Origin: a virus
Direction: 5' to 3' (one strand)
Length of the DNA: 64,000 bases
IMG/VR virus record: IMGVR_UViG_3300028920_000029
Span: 1 to 64,000 of that record
Shown one piece after another: positions 18,123-26,428 of this stretch. Both the position numbers and the translations under genes were made by a program. The notes under the pieces were generated by a model that worked only from the letters and a program-made list of their open reading frames with translations, did not search any database and was not told where the DNA came from. Position 1 is the stretch's first letter. Each line of letters opens with the position of its first letter.

Positions 18123-19292
18123 ATGAATGAAAAGGACATAACTAAATCGTACATCTATCATTCGGGAGGCTTTGAATTTGATAAGGTAAAGTTCGCTAAC
18201 TTTGTTGGCGACTTTCCTGAGCTTGTTCAGGAAATACCTAGAGCCTCACTCGAGAAGACTATCAAAGCAAATTTGGAGTCTGTTGGTGCAGAGATAGATC
18301 CAGAGGTAGATGCCAACGTAATCGAGGAAGTTCTTGTTACGTCGAATGCCGACATTGAGAACTTTCTAAAGGGTGCTCACGGTAAGAGGTTATCCGTAGT
18401 GCTTGGCGAAGTGAGAACATTTCCGTTCTTAAGAAGTGCGAGTATGCACAGGATAAAGACTGCACTTAGAGCAGTATTTGCTGAAGAGATGGCGGATTTT
18501 GGAAATGACGCTTTGGGACCTTATGATCCCGTAGAGTCTGTTGATGAGGTTTCTGGTCCAAAGGACGTAGTAGATGATTTAGCTCCTAAGGAACCAGGTG
18601 ATGAGTTGCAGCCTACTCCAGACGATCCAATGGTTTCTGAGGAAGCGGCTATAGATCCAAAAATAGAAGAGGATGCCATGATGACTATAGAGGGCTACCT
18701 ACAGAGGGAAGTTTTTAACAGTAAACTTATTCCTGCAGTTAAGCTAGTAGAGGCCAAACCGTTAAAAGGAGACAACAGGTACGTAATAAACCTTGAGTTT
18801 TCTTCTCAAGATGGTTCAGCTACGGCGTATGCTGAAGGAGTAATATACAATGGAAAGCTTATTCTTCCAGCAGATTTAGAAACTCAGGAAGGCGAAAGGA
18901 TAGGCGAGTTCAACGCTGAAACATTTCAAAAGGTATTTTCTGTAGAAGAGGCAGGAACTCCAAAGAATGATAATGACTATAACAGTCTTATGGATGACCT
19001 TAACGAGGCGCCGTCTTATACGGAGGCATCTAAGGTTATTGATAAGATTATAGAAAAGTTTGGTTCACACGTAGGAAGGACTACGTTTGAGTCATACTTA
19101 AGAAGGCACGCTCATGATAATAACGAAAAACAAACAGACTTTAAGGCTTCAAGACTTAACGTTCGTGTGGGTGAAACCGATATAGACGAAACAAAAGAAT
19201 ATACAGATAGAATGAGTATGATAGAGGATGACCAATTCCTTAAAGAGATAGAAGATAGGATGGCTAAAAAGAAGAAGAAGGAGGATAAATAA
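18123..19292 (+). CDS. Hypothetical acidic protein
   Basis: 389 residues. A helical N-terminal third (to about 130) is followed by a Pro/Asp/Glu-rich linker (DDLAPKEPGDELQPTPDDP). A beta-rich domain comes next (about 185-280: VKLVEAKPLKGDNRYVINL, TAYAEGVIYNGKLILP), then a helical, Lys-rich C-terminus ending KKKKKEDK. I do not recognise it. It follows the giant protein gene closely and is followed after two bases by another acidic protein, so these probably form one functional group. Confidence 0.7.
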   Translation: MNEKDITKSYIYHSGGFEFDKVKFANFVGDFPELVQEIPRASLEKTIKANLESVGAEIDPEVDANVIEEVLVTSNADIENFLKGAHGKRLSVVLGEVRTFPFLRSASMHRIKTALRAVFAEEMADFGNDALGPYDPVESVDEVSGPKDVVDDLAPKEPGDELQPTPDDPMVSEEAAIDPKIEEDAMMTIEGYLQREVFNSKLIPAVKLVEAKPLKGDNRYVINLEFSSQDGSATAYAEGVIYNGKLILPADLETQEGERIGEFNAETFQKVFSVEEAGTPKNDNDYNSLMDDLNEAPSYTEASKVIDKIIEKFGSHVGRTTFESYLRRHAHDNNEKQTDFKASRLNVRVGETDIDETKEYTDRMSMIEDDQFLKEIEDRMAKKKKKEDK

Positions 19293-19294
19293 CC

Positions 19295-20176
19295 ATGAAA
19301 AACGTATATGACCACAATGGTACGTTGGTTAGCATACTTAAGAAAGCTGATGATAAGAATTGTCTAGTTATAAGTGACAAGGGTGTTACATCAACAGTTA
19401 ACTCAGATGAACTTAAACCAGCTAAGTTGTACAACCAAGGTATATACCATGAAAAGTTTTTTCAGGCAGTTTTAGGCGGGCTGTTAGAGCCTCCTAAAAG
19501 GGTTAAGGCTAGCCTGAGTGTTTACAACGGAAAGTATGGTATAGCTGTAGCAGAGATAACAGATAAGGATTTTGTTAAGTATGCTATAGGATTACCAGAT
19601 GAGGCGTTTGGTCCAGGTGCAGACCGACTTGATGACCTTAAGATTAACAAAGATAAAGAGAAGGACTATGATAAGGATTCTGGAGACGATTGGATGGGAG
19701 AGCTAAGTACTCTTGATTCTATGGATGATCCTATGGGCGAGACTGAGGAGCTTCAGATTTCTGATGACGAACCTTTAGGTAATCTTTCTAAAATTACTAT
19801 CACTTGGGAGAACCCAGCAGCAGATGTATCTATATCAGAGATTAAGAATCTTTTTGGAGAGGGTCAGCCATTACCAGACCCAGATACTATAAAGGTAGAT
19901 ACTGGGGAAGAAACAGTAACCAGAAAGAAAAGTTGGAGAGAACGTCTTACAAAGACAGCTGCGCATAGAAAGGCGTATTATGGGCCAGCTCCAGTTATGT
20001 TTCACACCTGTCCGAAGTGTCAGACAATGCTTGTTATAGATACGAAGGCAGACAGAAAACCAGGAGATGAGAGGCGAGTTATTGTAAGGTGCCCAAATCC
20101 TAAATGTGGTTACGAATCACTTTATGAAGGATCTTTGCCAGGGCACGGTGCTAGCGGGCAGAGTAAACACAACTGA
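19295..20176 (+). CDS. Hypothetical protein with C-terminal zinc ribbon
   Basis: 293 residues. The N-terminal domain (1-110) has strands such as LVSILKKADDKNCLVISD and YGIAVAEITDKDF. An acidic linker (EKDYDKDSGDDWMGE...) follows, then a second domain, and near the C-terminus a zinc ribbon HTCPKCQTM...RCPNPKCGY. Just before the ribbon is WRERLTKTAAHRKAYYG, a basic-then-Ala stretch that loosely resembles the KK-phi-A motif of the tag described in findings. Function unknown. AAGAAGGAGGATAAATAACC precedes the start. Confidence 0.7.
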   Translation: MKNVYDHNGTLVSILKKADDKNCLVISDKGVTSTVNSDELKPAKLYNQGIYHEKFFQAVLGGLLEPPKRVKASLSVYNGKYGIAVAEITDKDFVKYAIGLPDEAFGPGADRLDDLKINKDKEKDYDKDSGDDWMGELSTLDSMDDPMGETEELQISDDEPLGNLSKITITWENPAADVSISEIKNLFGEGQPLPDPDTIKVDTGEETVTRKKSWRERLTKTAAHRKAYYGPAPVMFHTCPKCQTMLVIDTKADRKPGDERRVIVRCPNPKCGYESLYEGSLPGHGASGQSKHN

Positions 20177-20186
20177 GGGTTTAATC

Positions 20187-20366
20187 ATGAAAAGTTACGT
20201 TAACCTTAAAAAGATAGCTAAGCTTAGTGATGAAGCTCAGCAGTGGATAAGTGATAAGATAGCATTTCTAATTAAAGAAGAAGGACTGACGCAGGAACAG
20301 GCGCAAGGAAAAGCTTACGGAATGGCCAGACAGAAGTTTCCGTCGGTTCCAGAAAAAGGAGAGTAG
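20187..20366 (+). CDS. Small protein with MKSYVNLKKIA N-terminal tag
   Basis: 59 residues beginning MKSYVNLKKIAKLSDEAQ. The start is the ATG after GAGGGTTTAATC; the reading frame extends further upstream but has no support. The rest (ISDKIAFLIKEEGLTQEQAQGKAYGMARQKFP) resembles small phage and archaeal proteins with a Gln-rich helix pair. The first eleven residues are almost identical to those of the genes at 20368, 55748 and 62688 and to four internal segments of the protein at 56168. I infer a targeting or processing leader, so this may be a minor internal virion protein. Confidence 0.7.
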   Translation: MKSYVNLKKIAKLSDEAQQWISDKIAFLIKEEGLTQEQAQGKAYGMARQKFPSVPEKGE

Positions 20367-20367
20367 G

Positions 20368-20655
20368 ATGAAGAGCTATGTGAACATGAAGAAAGTTTCA
20401 GGAGTTGTACCAGGAGTACCTGATGGAACTGGGCCTTATGGAAGAGGAATGGGTCCTGGTGGTGGAAGGGCAGACGGTTCTGGATTACAGAATGGTCCTA
20501 AAACTAATGTAAATAAAAAGAAAGTACCTGGTGTTCCTGACGGAACAGGCCCAGGAAAGGATAGTCCAGCATGTCCGTACAATACTGACAGCGCCGATTA
20601 TGCCAAAGGATATGAGGATGGGCTTGCTGCTGGTAAGTCCAAGAAGGAGGACTAA
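20368..20655 (+). CDS. Tagged Gly-rich protein with duplicated VPGVPDGTGP motif
   Basis: 95 residues. It opens with the tag MKSYVNMKKVSG, then VPGVPDGTGP (14-23), a Gly-rich stretch (PYGRGMGPGGGRADG), then a second tag-like NVNKKK (47-52) directly followed by VPGVPDGTGP again (53-62). It ends with SADYAKGYEDGLAAGK. The protein is thus an internal duplication of tag plus GTGP unit. The Gly-rich part resembles the DUF5320 type. The ribosome binding site GGAGAGTAGG is adjacent. It is probably co-translated with its neighbours. Confidence 0.7.
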   Translation: MKSYVNMKKVSGVVPGVPDGTGPYGRGMGPGGGRADGSGLQNGPKTNVNKKKVPGVPDGTGPGKDSPACPYNTDSADYAKGYEDGLAAGKSKKED

Positions 20656-20657
20656 CG

Positions 20658-20864
20658 ATGCCAAATTTAGACGGAACTGGTCCAAGAGGAGAAGGTCCTA
20701 GAACAGGAAGAGGTATGGGAAATTGTACTATTCCAGGACAAGGAGTATATAGTGCGGGTTTTGGAAGAGGTCGTGGAGGAGTTGGAAGAGGTTTAGGTAG
20801 AGGAAGAGGCAACGGCTGTGGTATGCAGAGAAGAAATCGTTTTGGAAGGTCACAAGGAGAGTAA
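20658..20864 (+). CDS. DUF5320-like Gly/Arg-rich small protein
   Basis: 68 residues opening MPNLDGTGPRGEGPRTGRGM, then GNC and a long Gly-Arg repeat (GFGRGRGGVGRGLGRGRGNG). The N-terminal GTGPxGxGPxTGRGMGxC pattern matches DUF5320-type proteins known mainly from anaerobic bacteria and archaea. The RG-rich second half suggests nucleic-acid binding. AAGAAGGAGGACTAACG precedes the start. It shares GTGP words with the gene before it. Confidence 0.65.
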   Translation: MPNLDGTGPRGEGPRTGRGMGNCTIPGQGVYSAGFGRGRGGVGRGLGRGRGNGCGMQRRNRFGRSQGE

Positions 20865-20865
20865 G

Positions 20866-21261
20866 TTGGGATCATTTAATGACACTTTAGGTTTGATTAA
20901 GTATATAAAGACTGACGATGAGGGACACAATTGTCCTATATGTATGAGTCAGCTTATGTATATGTATGATGGAGTATCTGGTTTATTTAAGTGTTTGGAG
21001 TGTGGATACTCCAGGAAGCAGAATAGTGCGTTAGCTGGTCAGCACAGGTATGATCTGCCAGTTACTATTTTATCTGCTCGTTCTTTAAAGAAAGCATGGT
21101 TTGAATTACACCAGCCGATGGATGAGAAGCTTTTTAACATACTCGTTCAGCATGACTGGTCTCCAAACCAAGCTATCAAAGATGTTATAAAGGATTTAAA
21201 TTTGTCCGAGGAGGAATCTTTTCACTTCTTGGAGAAGATTCAGTCCTTAACTAAGGAGTAA
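20866..21261 (+). CDS. Zinc-ribbon hypothetical protein
   Basis: 131 residues from a TTG placed after AAGGAGAG; upstream in-frame codons lie inside the previous gene and lack a ribosome binding site. A zinc ribbon NCPICMSQL...FKCLECGYS spans about residues 25-50. The rest is helical (ILSARSLKKAWFELHQ, MDEKLFNILVQHDWSPNQAI). The HDWSPNQA region looks like a small helix-turn-helix. Unknown function, possibly DNA binding. Confidence 0.65.
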   Translation: MGSFNDTLGLIKYIKTDDEGHNCPICMSQLMYMYDGVSGLFKCLECGYSRKQNSALAGQHRYDLPVTILSARSLKKAWFELHQPMDEKLFNILVQHDWSPNQAIKDVIKDLNLSEEESFHFLEKIQSLTKE

Positions 21262-21265
21262 TCGT

Positions 21266-21964
21266 ATGGGTATAGAGTCTATACTGACTCATCCGTATAA
21301 AAAGAAGATAGATGATATGTGTATGCAGGATGAGGCGGCTACCAAAATAGTTAGCTGGGTTAAAAATACAGTAGATGAAGACCTAGGTATACCAGAAGAG
21401 AAGAAACAGTCTTACTACTTAACATATGGTAAGGTGTGTGACTACAAAAGGTTACAAAGAGAGACTGTTGGCGGTATGGCTGTGGCAGTTGCTGGGCCCA
21501 AGACTGATATAATAAATCCTGAGGATGTTAGCATAGACTATGGAGAGAATGCTGTCAACCTTAAACTGGTAGAAGAGGATGCTGCAAAGCATTTAATAAA
21601 CACCATAAAGACTTTTAGCAACCTTGCTAATGCCTTACAGGACAGAGCAGGTAAGATTAAGCAACGTCTTGATCTTGAAGGCGATACCATGGATGTTAAA
21701 GATCTTACTCTAATGGAGAAAAACCTTAGAGGTTACTTTGTGGAAATGCGAAACCTTATGAAAGATTATAACATGCAGACAGGTTCAGCAGATTTTTTTA
21801 AGAAACTTGGTGAAGGGTTAGGCGAGCAGGCAGCGAAGAACGTATTAGATAAGCCAAAGCAGGAAGAGATGAAGAATCTTATAACGGATATACTTAAAGA
21901 GGTTGAGGATGTTGATAAGATTCCTAGGTATTTGCAGAGACTAGAGGAGATATTAAACAAATGA
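21266..21964 (+). CDS. Hypothetical helical protein
   Basis: 232 residues, mainly helical and coiled-coil-like (about 95-230), with a short central strand region (NAVNLKLVEED). No signal, membrane or catalytic motif. Its stop overlaps the next start (ATGA). Length and helicity would suit a structural or scaffolding role, which is inference only. Confidence 0.65.
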   Translation: MGIESILTHPYKKKIDDMCMQDEAATKIVSWVKNTVDEDLGIPEEKKQSYYLTYGKVCDYKRLQRETVGGMAVAVAGPKTDIINPEDVSIDYGENAVNLKLVEEDAAKHLINTIKTFSNLANALQDRAGKIKQRLDLEGDTMDVKDLTLMEKNLRGYFVEMRNLMKDYNMQTGSADFFKKLGEGLGEQAAKNVLDKPKQEEMKNLITDILKEVEDVDKIPRYLQRLEEILNK

Positions 21965-22806
21965 GTCCATCACAATACTTTACTCCTTTGATTACACCAA
22001 AGGTAAAAAGAAATAAAGAGAGTTTTAATGATGAGCATCAGGATACGTCCCATGGGGATTATAAAACTGACGCTGCTCAGACTAAAGATATAAATACTAC
22101 TGGCGAAAAGGGCCAGGGAACTTATAATGAGAAAGAAGATAAGAGGGAGTTTTGGAAGTGGATGGATAGCTTGTATGGTACAGAGAATATATTTTTGCAC
22201 AAGCACGATCCTTTAGAACACTTTCCAGGAACTCACCCAAGTTTAGGACCGAACTTAGGTTCTTTGAAAATGCTTAGGCGTAGGGCTGCAGAAGACAAGA
22301 TAAGGATAGAGCTTCTTAAGGCTTTAACTCGTGCATATGATGCGGGAGTTATAACTACTCCTCCGACATACGCTAAGATAGAGGTTGGAGGAAAAGAATA
22401 TACTTATGAAGAACTTCCAGAGCATCTTCTTGATGAGGCGTTTAATAAGATAATTAATGATACGGTAGCTAAGGGACCAGTAGAAGATGATGCTGGCAAT
22501 CCAGAAGCTGACGTTGATGCGTTTACTAACGCTATGGAAAATCCTCCAGCCGACTTAGGTTTGGGAGGAGTTACGGCGGCAGCTACGTTTCCTACTAAGT
22601 GGGACATAGAAGGGGAAACGGTTATTTCACAGCCAGAGCAGACAGATAATAAGAGTCCAGTACACACTGGTCCTAGGTGGAAAAAAGAGATTGCTCCGCA
22701 TAGGGAATCAAAGCCATACATACAAGATGGAAGCGGAGCGGATGATCCAGAAAAGGCCAATGAAGACAGCCTTTTATCAAATGTTGATGTATTTTTCGGT
22801 ATGTAA
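21961..22806 (+). CDS. Hypothetical protein
   Basis: 281 residues. A polar, probably disordered N-terminal 60 residues is followed by REFWKWMDSLYG and a helical block (KMLRRRAAEDKIRIELLKALTRAY), then an acidic linker and a disordered C-terminus (TGPRWKKEIAPHRESKPYIQ) that ends in hydrophobic NVDVFFGM. Unrecognised. Coupled to the preceding gene by ATGA. Confidence 0.65.
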   Translation: MSPSQYFTPLITPKVKRNKESFNDEHQDTSHGDYKTDAAQTKDINTTGEKGQGTYNEKEDKREFWKWMDSLYGTENIFLHKHDPLEHFPGTHPSLGPNLGSLKMLRRRAAEDKIRIELLKALTRAYDAGVITTPPTYAKIEVGGKEYTYEELPEHLLDEAFNKIINDTVAKGPVEDDAGNPEADVDAFTNAMENPPADLGLGGVTAAATFPTKWDIEGETVISQPEQTDNKSPVHTGPRWKKEIAPHRESKPYIQDGSGADDPEKANEDSLLSNVDVFFGM

Positions 22807-22809
22807 TAT

Positions 22810-22989
22810 ATGGACAAGTATACTTTGTTGAAGAATAGATTAGATACCATTTGTTCTAAGATAGCTGACAAAGAAGTCGCTAGTGAGTTAAGTATATTAT
22901 TCTCTCATATCTTTACAGAGGTAGAGAAGCGAGAGAAAGAGTTGAATAAAGAGATAAAAAAATTAAAAAAAGAGGTGGGCAAGCAATGA
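22810..22989 (+). CDS. 59-residue coiled-coil protein
   Basis: A small ORF starting ATG three bases after the previous stop, encoding MDKYTLLKNRLDTIC..., with heptad-spaced Leu/Ile and a Lys/Glu-rich second half (EKREKELNKEIKKLKKEVG). A dimeric coiled coil is likely. It overlaps the next gene by four bases (ATGA). The ribosome binding site is weak, so its translation may depend on coupling. Confidence 0.55.
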   Translation: MDKYTLLKNRLDTICSKIADKEVASELSILFSHIFTEVEKREKELNKEIKKLKKEVGKQ

Positions 22990-24419
22990 AAAAAGAAGCA
23001 GCAGGTCAGGGAGGAACAAGTACTAGCTCCTCTATATCAGCGTTAATTGAAGAGGCTGTTAAGAGGTTAATAAAAGGCCAGGAATCCTTTGAGATGATAA
23101 TGGAGGATTGGTCTAACAGATTTCCAAAGATGACAGACAGGGAGAAGTATGAGGTTATGGGAGGACTTACGAATCTTGGGTTCGACATTACTCCATCCGA
23201 ATGGATATTTTATACTCCTCCAGAGTACAGGACTGCTATGATATCTTCTCAGTTTTTAAAGAGAGGTAAGACATATGGTTCCAGGTATGAGGATGTACAG
23301 GAAGCCATAAAGAAACTGAAAGAGGATATTAAAGAATGTGATCAGTGGCTTAAGGAAAATCCAGATGCTTCACGGATGAACCCACAGACTTTTAGAGATA
23401 AGAGTAGCAAACATTCTGCTATGGTTAGTAGGCTGGAAGAGTTAAACGAGGTACTTAAGGTAACCAAGTCAGCTTCTGTTTACAGTAAGAATGATCCTCT
23501 TGGAAGGGCTATGACTATTTTAGGTGTTAACGTTCATGACGCTATCACTGTTGTGGCTACTGACAAAGATAACAACCTAATATTTCTTGCTGCGGATGAG
23601 TTATCTGACACATCTCTTAAGAGTGAAATACTTGATGAAGACTCCGAAGAACCATTGGATCTTAACAGAAGTTTTGAAATGCTCGTTAAGAGTGGTGACC
23701 CACTTCAGACGTTCTTTGCAACTTACGATGTAGTAAACGGAGATGTACCAATAGAAAAAGAAAATCTTGAAACATATATAAAGGATTTTCTTACTCACAT
23801 AGAAAGCGAAAAGAATCTTTACGACTTTAAACCAGAGGAAGTTAACGATGCATTTAAGAAGTTAGCGGACTTTGTTGAGGAAAAAGGTCTTAACGTTGAT
23901 GTATCACAGTATATAGACTCAAGTATAGTTGCTCCAGAAGGGGAAGAAGTAGCCCCAGATGAAGACCTTGGAGAGGAAGTTGGAGATATGGAACCTACCA
24001 GGGAGCCAGAAGAGTCTATGCAGACAGAATCCATAAATCCCCCAGTTAGGGAGGCAGCAACAAAGGCTGAGATTAAGATAGCCGATACTGTAAGATATAT
24101 GAATAACATTCAGGATATACTTAAAAGGTTGAAAACGGCTGTAGACTTACCTAAAACGGCTGCGGCTGACCAAGCTATAGATAGTCTTTCTGAGTCTATA
24201 GATGAAGTACAGTTTTATATAAAAGAAGAACTACCTAACGAGCCTAACGTTAACAAGGAAGCTGCGTATGTATTTTTGAGGAACATAACTAACAAACTTA
24301 AAGATGTTGAAGCAGCTTATAAAAGCATAGATAAAGGATCAGAGATGCCGTATATTGTTGCTAAGTCACTAGTTAATGATATTAAGAAGGCTAAGTTAAT
24401 GCTTAACTCTTTAGGATAA
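22986..24419 (+). CDS. Hypothetical acidic helical protein
   Basis: 477 residues. A Gly/Ser-rich start is followed by helical segments, then an acidic low-complexity hinge around 315-350 (EGEEVAPDEDLGEEVGDME) and a helical C-terminal domain rich in Lys and Ala (REAATKAEIKIADTVRYMNN, LKTAVDLPKTAAADQA). The composition resembles phage head core or scaffold-associated proteins. No catalytic motif. GAGGTGGGCAAGCA precedes the start. Confidence 0.65.
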   Translation: MKKEAAGQGGTSTSSSISALIEEAVKRLIKGQESFEMIMEDWSNRFPKMTDREKYEVMGGLTNLGFDITPSEWIFYTPPEYRTAMISSQFLKRGKTYGSRYEDVQEAIKKLKEDIKECDQWLKENPDASRMNPQTFRDKSSKHSAMVSRLEELNEVLKVTKSASVYSKNDPLGRAMTILGVNVHDAITVVATDKDNNLIFLAADELSDTSLKSEILDEDSEEPLDLNRSFEMLVKSGDPLQTFFATYDVVNGDVPIEKENLETYIKDFLTHIESEKNLYDFKPEEVNDAFKKLADFVEEKGLNVDVSQYIDSSIVAPEGEEVAPDEDLGEEVGDMEPTREPEESMQTESINPPVREAATKAEIKIADTVRYMNNIQDILKRLKTAVDLPKTAAADQAIDSLSESIDEVQFYIKEELPNEPNVNKEAAYVFLRNITNKLKDVEAAYKSIDKGSEMPYIVAKSLVNDIKKAKLMLNSLG

Positions 24420-24430
24420 GGTGGTAGACT

Positions 24431-25111
24431 ATGTCTTTTCCATTAGTTAACAGCGGAACATCACAATCAGAGACGCTGACTTTAGCTGCTGATGGTTCAT
24501 ATCAGTCAGTAAGTTTGACTTATAGGGCCAGAGGTCAGGAGGTACTATCGAGCGGTGCTATATCTCCGTCGACCATAGTAGTTACTAGAGGTGGCGTAAC
24601 ATACACGGAAGTTTTTAGTTTGCCGATAAGTACAGGAGATTACTTTTACCACGAGGATGATGCTACGAACGAGACCAGTAAGCTACTGTTTCACAGTGAT
24701 CAATCTGGAGACGTTTCAGTTTCTTACACCACTCGCGGAAGTATTGTACAAGCCTCATATTTTAATATGTGGACTGGCGATGTGCCGAAAGCGATACTTT
24801 CTGGGTTAGTTGCATCCGCGTCATGGAGTACCATAGCTGTTAATGGCGGTACTTCTGTGTATGGTACTAGTATTGACACATCGGCTTACACCAGTGACGC
24901 GTCATTAGCCATAGTACAGGTTACTGTGGGAATGAATGACGCTACTGGAGACGCTGCAGGAACGGGATTGGTAGGCTCATCGTTTAAAAACGTCACAGGT
25001 TACGATGCCACAGACGTTATAGTTGGGACGCTATCCGACCCTACGGGTCTTTCAGATCTGGAGCTATATTACACTATAACAATACCGAGCACATCACCAG
25101 ATCCAGCATAG
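24431..25111 (+). CDS. Beta-rich probable virion protein
   Basis: 226 residues dominated by Ser/Thr/Gly/Val strands (SETLTLAADGSYQSVSLTY, GDVSVSYTTRGS, VTVGMNDATGDAAGTG), with almost no Lys or Cys. This composition is typical of phage decoration, tail or fibre-associated beta-sandwich proteins. The first 100 residues share the style of the protein at 38284 (TESHTLTAS..., an extended strand, then YYRSNQIEL). No export signal. A structural role is inferred from composition. Confidence 0.6.
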   Translation: MSFPLVNSGTSQSETLTLAADGSYQSVSLTYRARGQEVLSSGAISPSTIVVTRGGVTYTEVFSLPISTGDYFYHEDDATNETSKLLFHSDQSGDVSVSYTTRGSIVQASYFNMWTGDVPKAILSGLVASASWSTIAVNGGTSVYGTSIDTSAYTSDASLAIVQVTVGMNDATGDAAGTGLVGSSFKNVTGYDATDVIVGTLSDPTGLSDLELYYTITIPSTSPDPA

Positions 25112-25125
25112 GAAGGAGGAGGCTA

Positions 25126-25536
25126 GTGGTAGGTACAGAAGGTAAACACATAGTGTTTGACGTTTGGGGTGCCGATAAAGGTAAGCTTAACGATGTACGC
25201 TATATACAGGAGTTACTTTTAGAAGCCGCCAAGTTGGCGGAAGCTACCACGTTACATTCGTTCTTTCACCAGTTTGACCCTGACGGAATAACTGGTGTGG
25301 TTGTTGTATCAGAGAGTCATATCTCTATACATACGTGGCCTGGTGAAGGATTTGCCAGTGTGGATGTATATACTTGCGGTAATAAATGCTTTCCCGAGAG
25401 AGCAGTTAAATATATAACAGAAGAACTTGAAGGTAAATGTTGTAACGTAATAGGAATAGATAGGGGAAGCCGTCCGCGGTCTTTGGAAGATATGACTCCA
25501 GCGAAAGGAGGAGTTACTACAGATGAAAAAGAGTAA
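25126..25536 (+). CDS. speD: S-adenosylmethionine decarboxylase proenzyme (SpeD/SpeH type)
   Basis: 136 residues, the length of bacterial class 1b AdoMet decarboxylase. The motif VVVSESHISIHTWPGEG is followed by FASVDVYTCG. Self-cleavage would occur between E63 and S64 to give the pyruvoyl group, with H69 and C84 as the other conserved catalytic residues; all three are present. The known reaction is decarboxylation of AdoMet to supply aminopropyl groups for spermidine. Some homologues outside the usual context have changed substrate, so specificity is not certain. GTG start after GGAAGGAGGAGG. It overlaps the wall hydrolase gene by 14 bases. No spermidine synthase is in the window. Confidence 0.9.
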   Translation: MVGTEGKHIVFDVWGADKGKLNDVRYIQELLLEAAKLAEATTLHSFFHQFDPDGITGVVVVSESHISIHTWPGEGFASVDVYTCGNKCFPERAVKYITEELEGKCCNVIGIDRGSRPRSLEDMTPAKGGVTTDEKE

Positions 25537-26155
25537 AAAGTCGCGTGAGGGTCGTACAACCTTACGTGCAATACTTGCGTTATCTTTAGTTTTTGTTATA
25601 GGGTTTAGTCAGAGTGCCCATGAGGCTGGTGTAACATACTCAAACCCTAAAACTATGGATGAGGCGATTAGGGCATATTTGTCTATGTTTCCAAACTTAA
25701 CTTACACAGAAGCCCAAACTAACTTTTTAGTTGAGAGTTCAGGGAATCCTAAGTGTAAGTATTACGAACCGACTTTAAATGAACACTCTTGGGGTCCTGG
25801 CCAGATTTTGGAAAGTACTGCAAGAGCGTTAGGATACGATGGTCCTATGGAAAAAATGCTAACTTGGAAAGTAGGAGCTTTTTGGAGTATGAAGTACCTT
25901 AGTGATTGTAAGGCTAGGGCAGTTGAATATAGTAATAAGAAGTATCAGAAGTATGATAGGTATGTTGTACGGAGACATATGTACCACTTATACAACGCAG
26001 GAATGCCTAAGTGGAAATGGAAAGTAGTTAACGGTAAACGGCGTTGGGTGTATAAAAACAGGTGGCACGTACTGAAGTGTGAAAGGGTATACTGGAAAAA
26101 GTATAACCTAAATAAGCAAAAAGGAAGTTGGTATGTTCACGATCCATGCAGTTAA
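25523..26155 (+). CDS. Lytic transglycosylase (SLT fold) with N-terminal membrane/signal segment
   Basis: 210 residues. A basic N-terminus (MKKSKKSREGR) and hydrophobic segment at 15-30 (RAILALSLVFVIGFSQSA) form a signal or signal-anchor. The soluble domain has VESSGNP (catalytic E71), HSWGPGQILESTARALGY and a later YNAG, as in Slt/goose-lysozyme-type transglycosylases. The C-terminal third is unusually rich in Trp, Tyr and Lys, which may bind the wall. The likely role is an exported endolysin or a wall-remodelling enzyme. AAAGGAGGAGTTACTACAG precedes the ATG. Confidence 0.8.
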   Translation: MKKSKKSREGRTTLRAILALSLVFVIGFSQSAHEAGVTYSNPKTMDEAIRAYLSMFPNLTYTEAQTNFLVESSGNPKCKYYEPTLNEHSWGPGQILESTARALGYDGPMEKMLTWKVGAFWSMKYLSDCKARAVEYSNKKYQKYDRYVVRRHMYHLYNAGMPKWKWKVVNGKRRWVYKNRWHVLKCERVYWKKYNLNKQKGSWYVHDPCS

Positions 26156-26426
26156 AGATACAGGATTATGGATAAAGATGGAGTTAGGCGGTGACGTAGG
26201 GTCAATCGTTACTAATGTACTTTCAGATAGGCCAGATGTGAAGGATAAAGTTTTGGCTCACAAATCAGATCCCAGGTTGAGACAGGAAATAGACAAGGTT
26301 CTATCGACGCTTCAACGGGACATAGATTTAGCCGCCAATAAGTTAGATAGTTATACTATGTTTACCGAGGCCGTTGATAAGTTAAGGACTGTTTTTTTAA
26401 ACTACGTAGGAGTTTCTGAGGAGTAG
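26133..26426 (+). CDS. Hypothetical small protein
   Basis: 97 residues. The first ATG lies five bases after AAGGAAG inside the transglycosylase gene. An internal ATG (residue 16, MELGGDVGS) would give a more acidic start but has a poorer ribosome binding site. The rest is helical (IVTNVLSDRPDVKDKVLAH, EIDKVLSTLQRDIDLAANKL). No membrane segment, so it is not an obvious holin or spanin. Function unknown. Confidence 0.55.
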   Translation: MFTIHAVKDTGLWIKMELGGDVGSIVTNVLSDRPDVKDKVLAHKSDPRLRQEIDKVLSTLQRDIDLAANKLDSYTMFTEAVDKLRTVFLNYVGVSEE

Positions 26427-26428
26427 TT

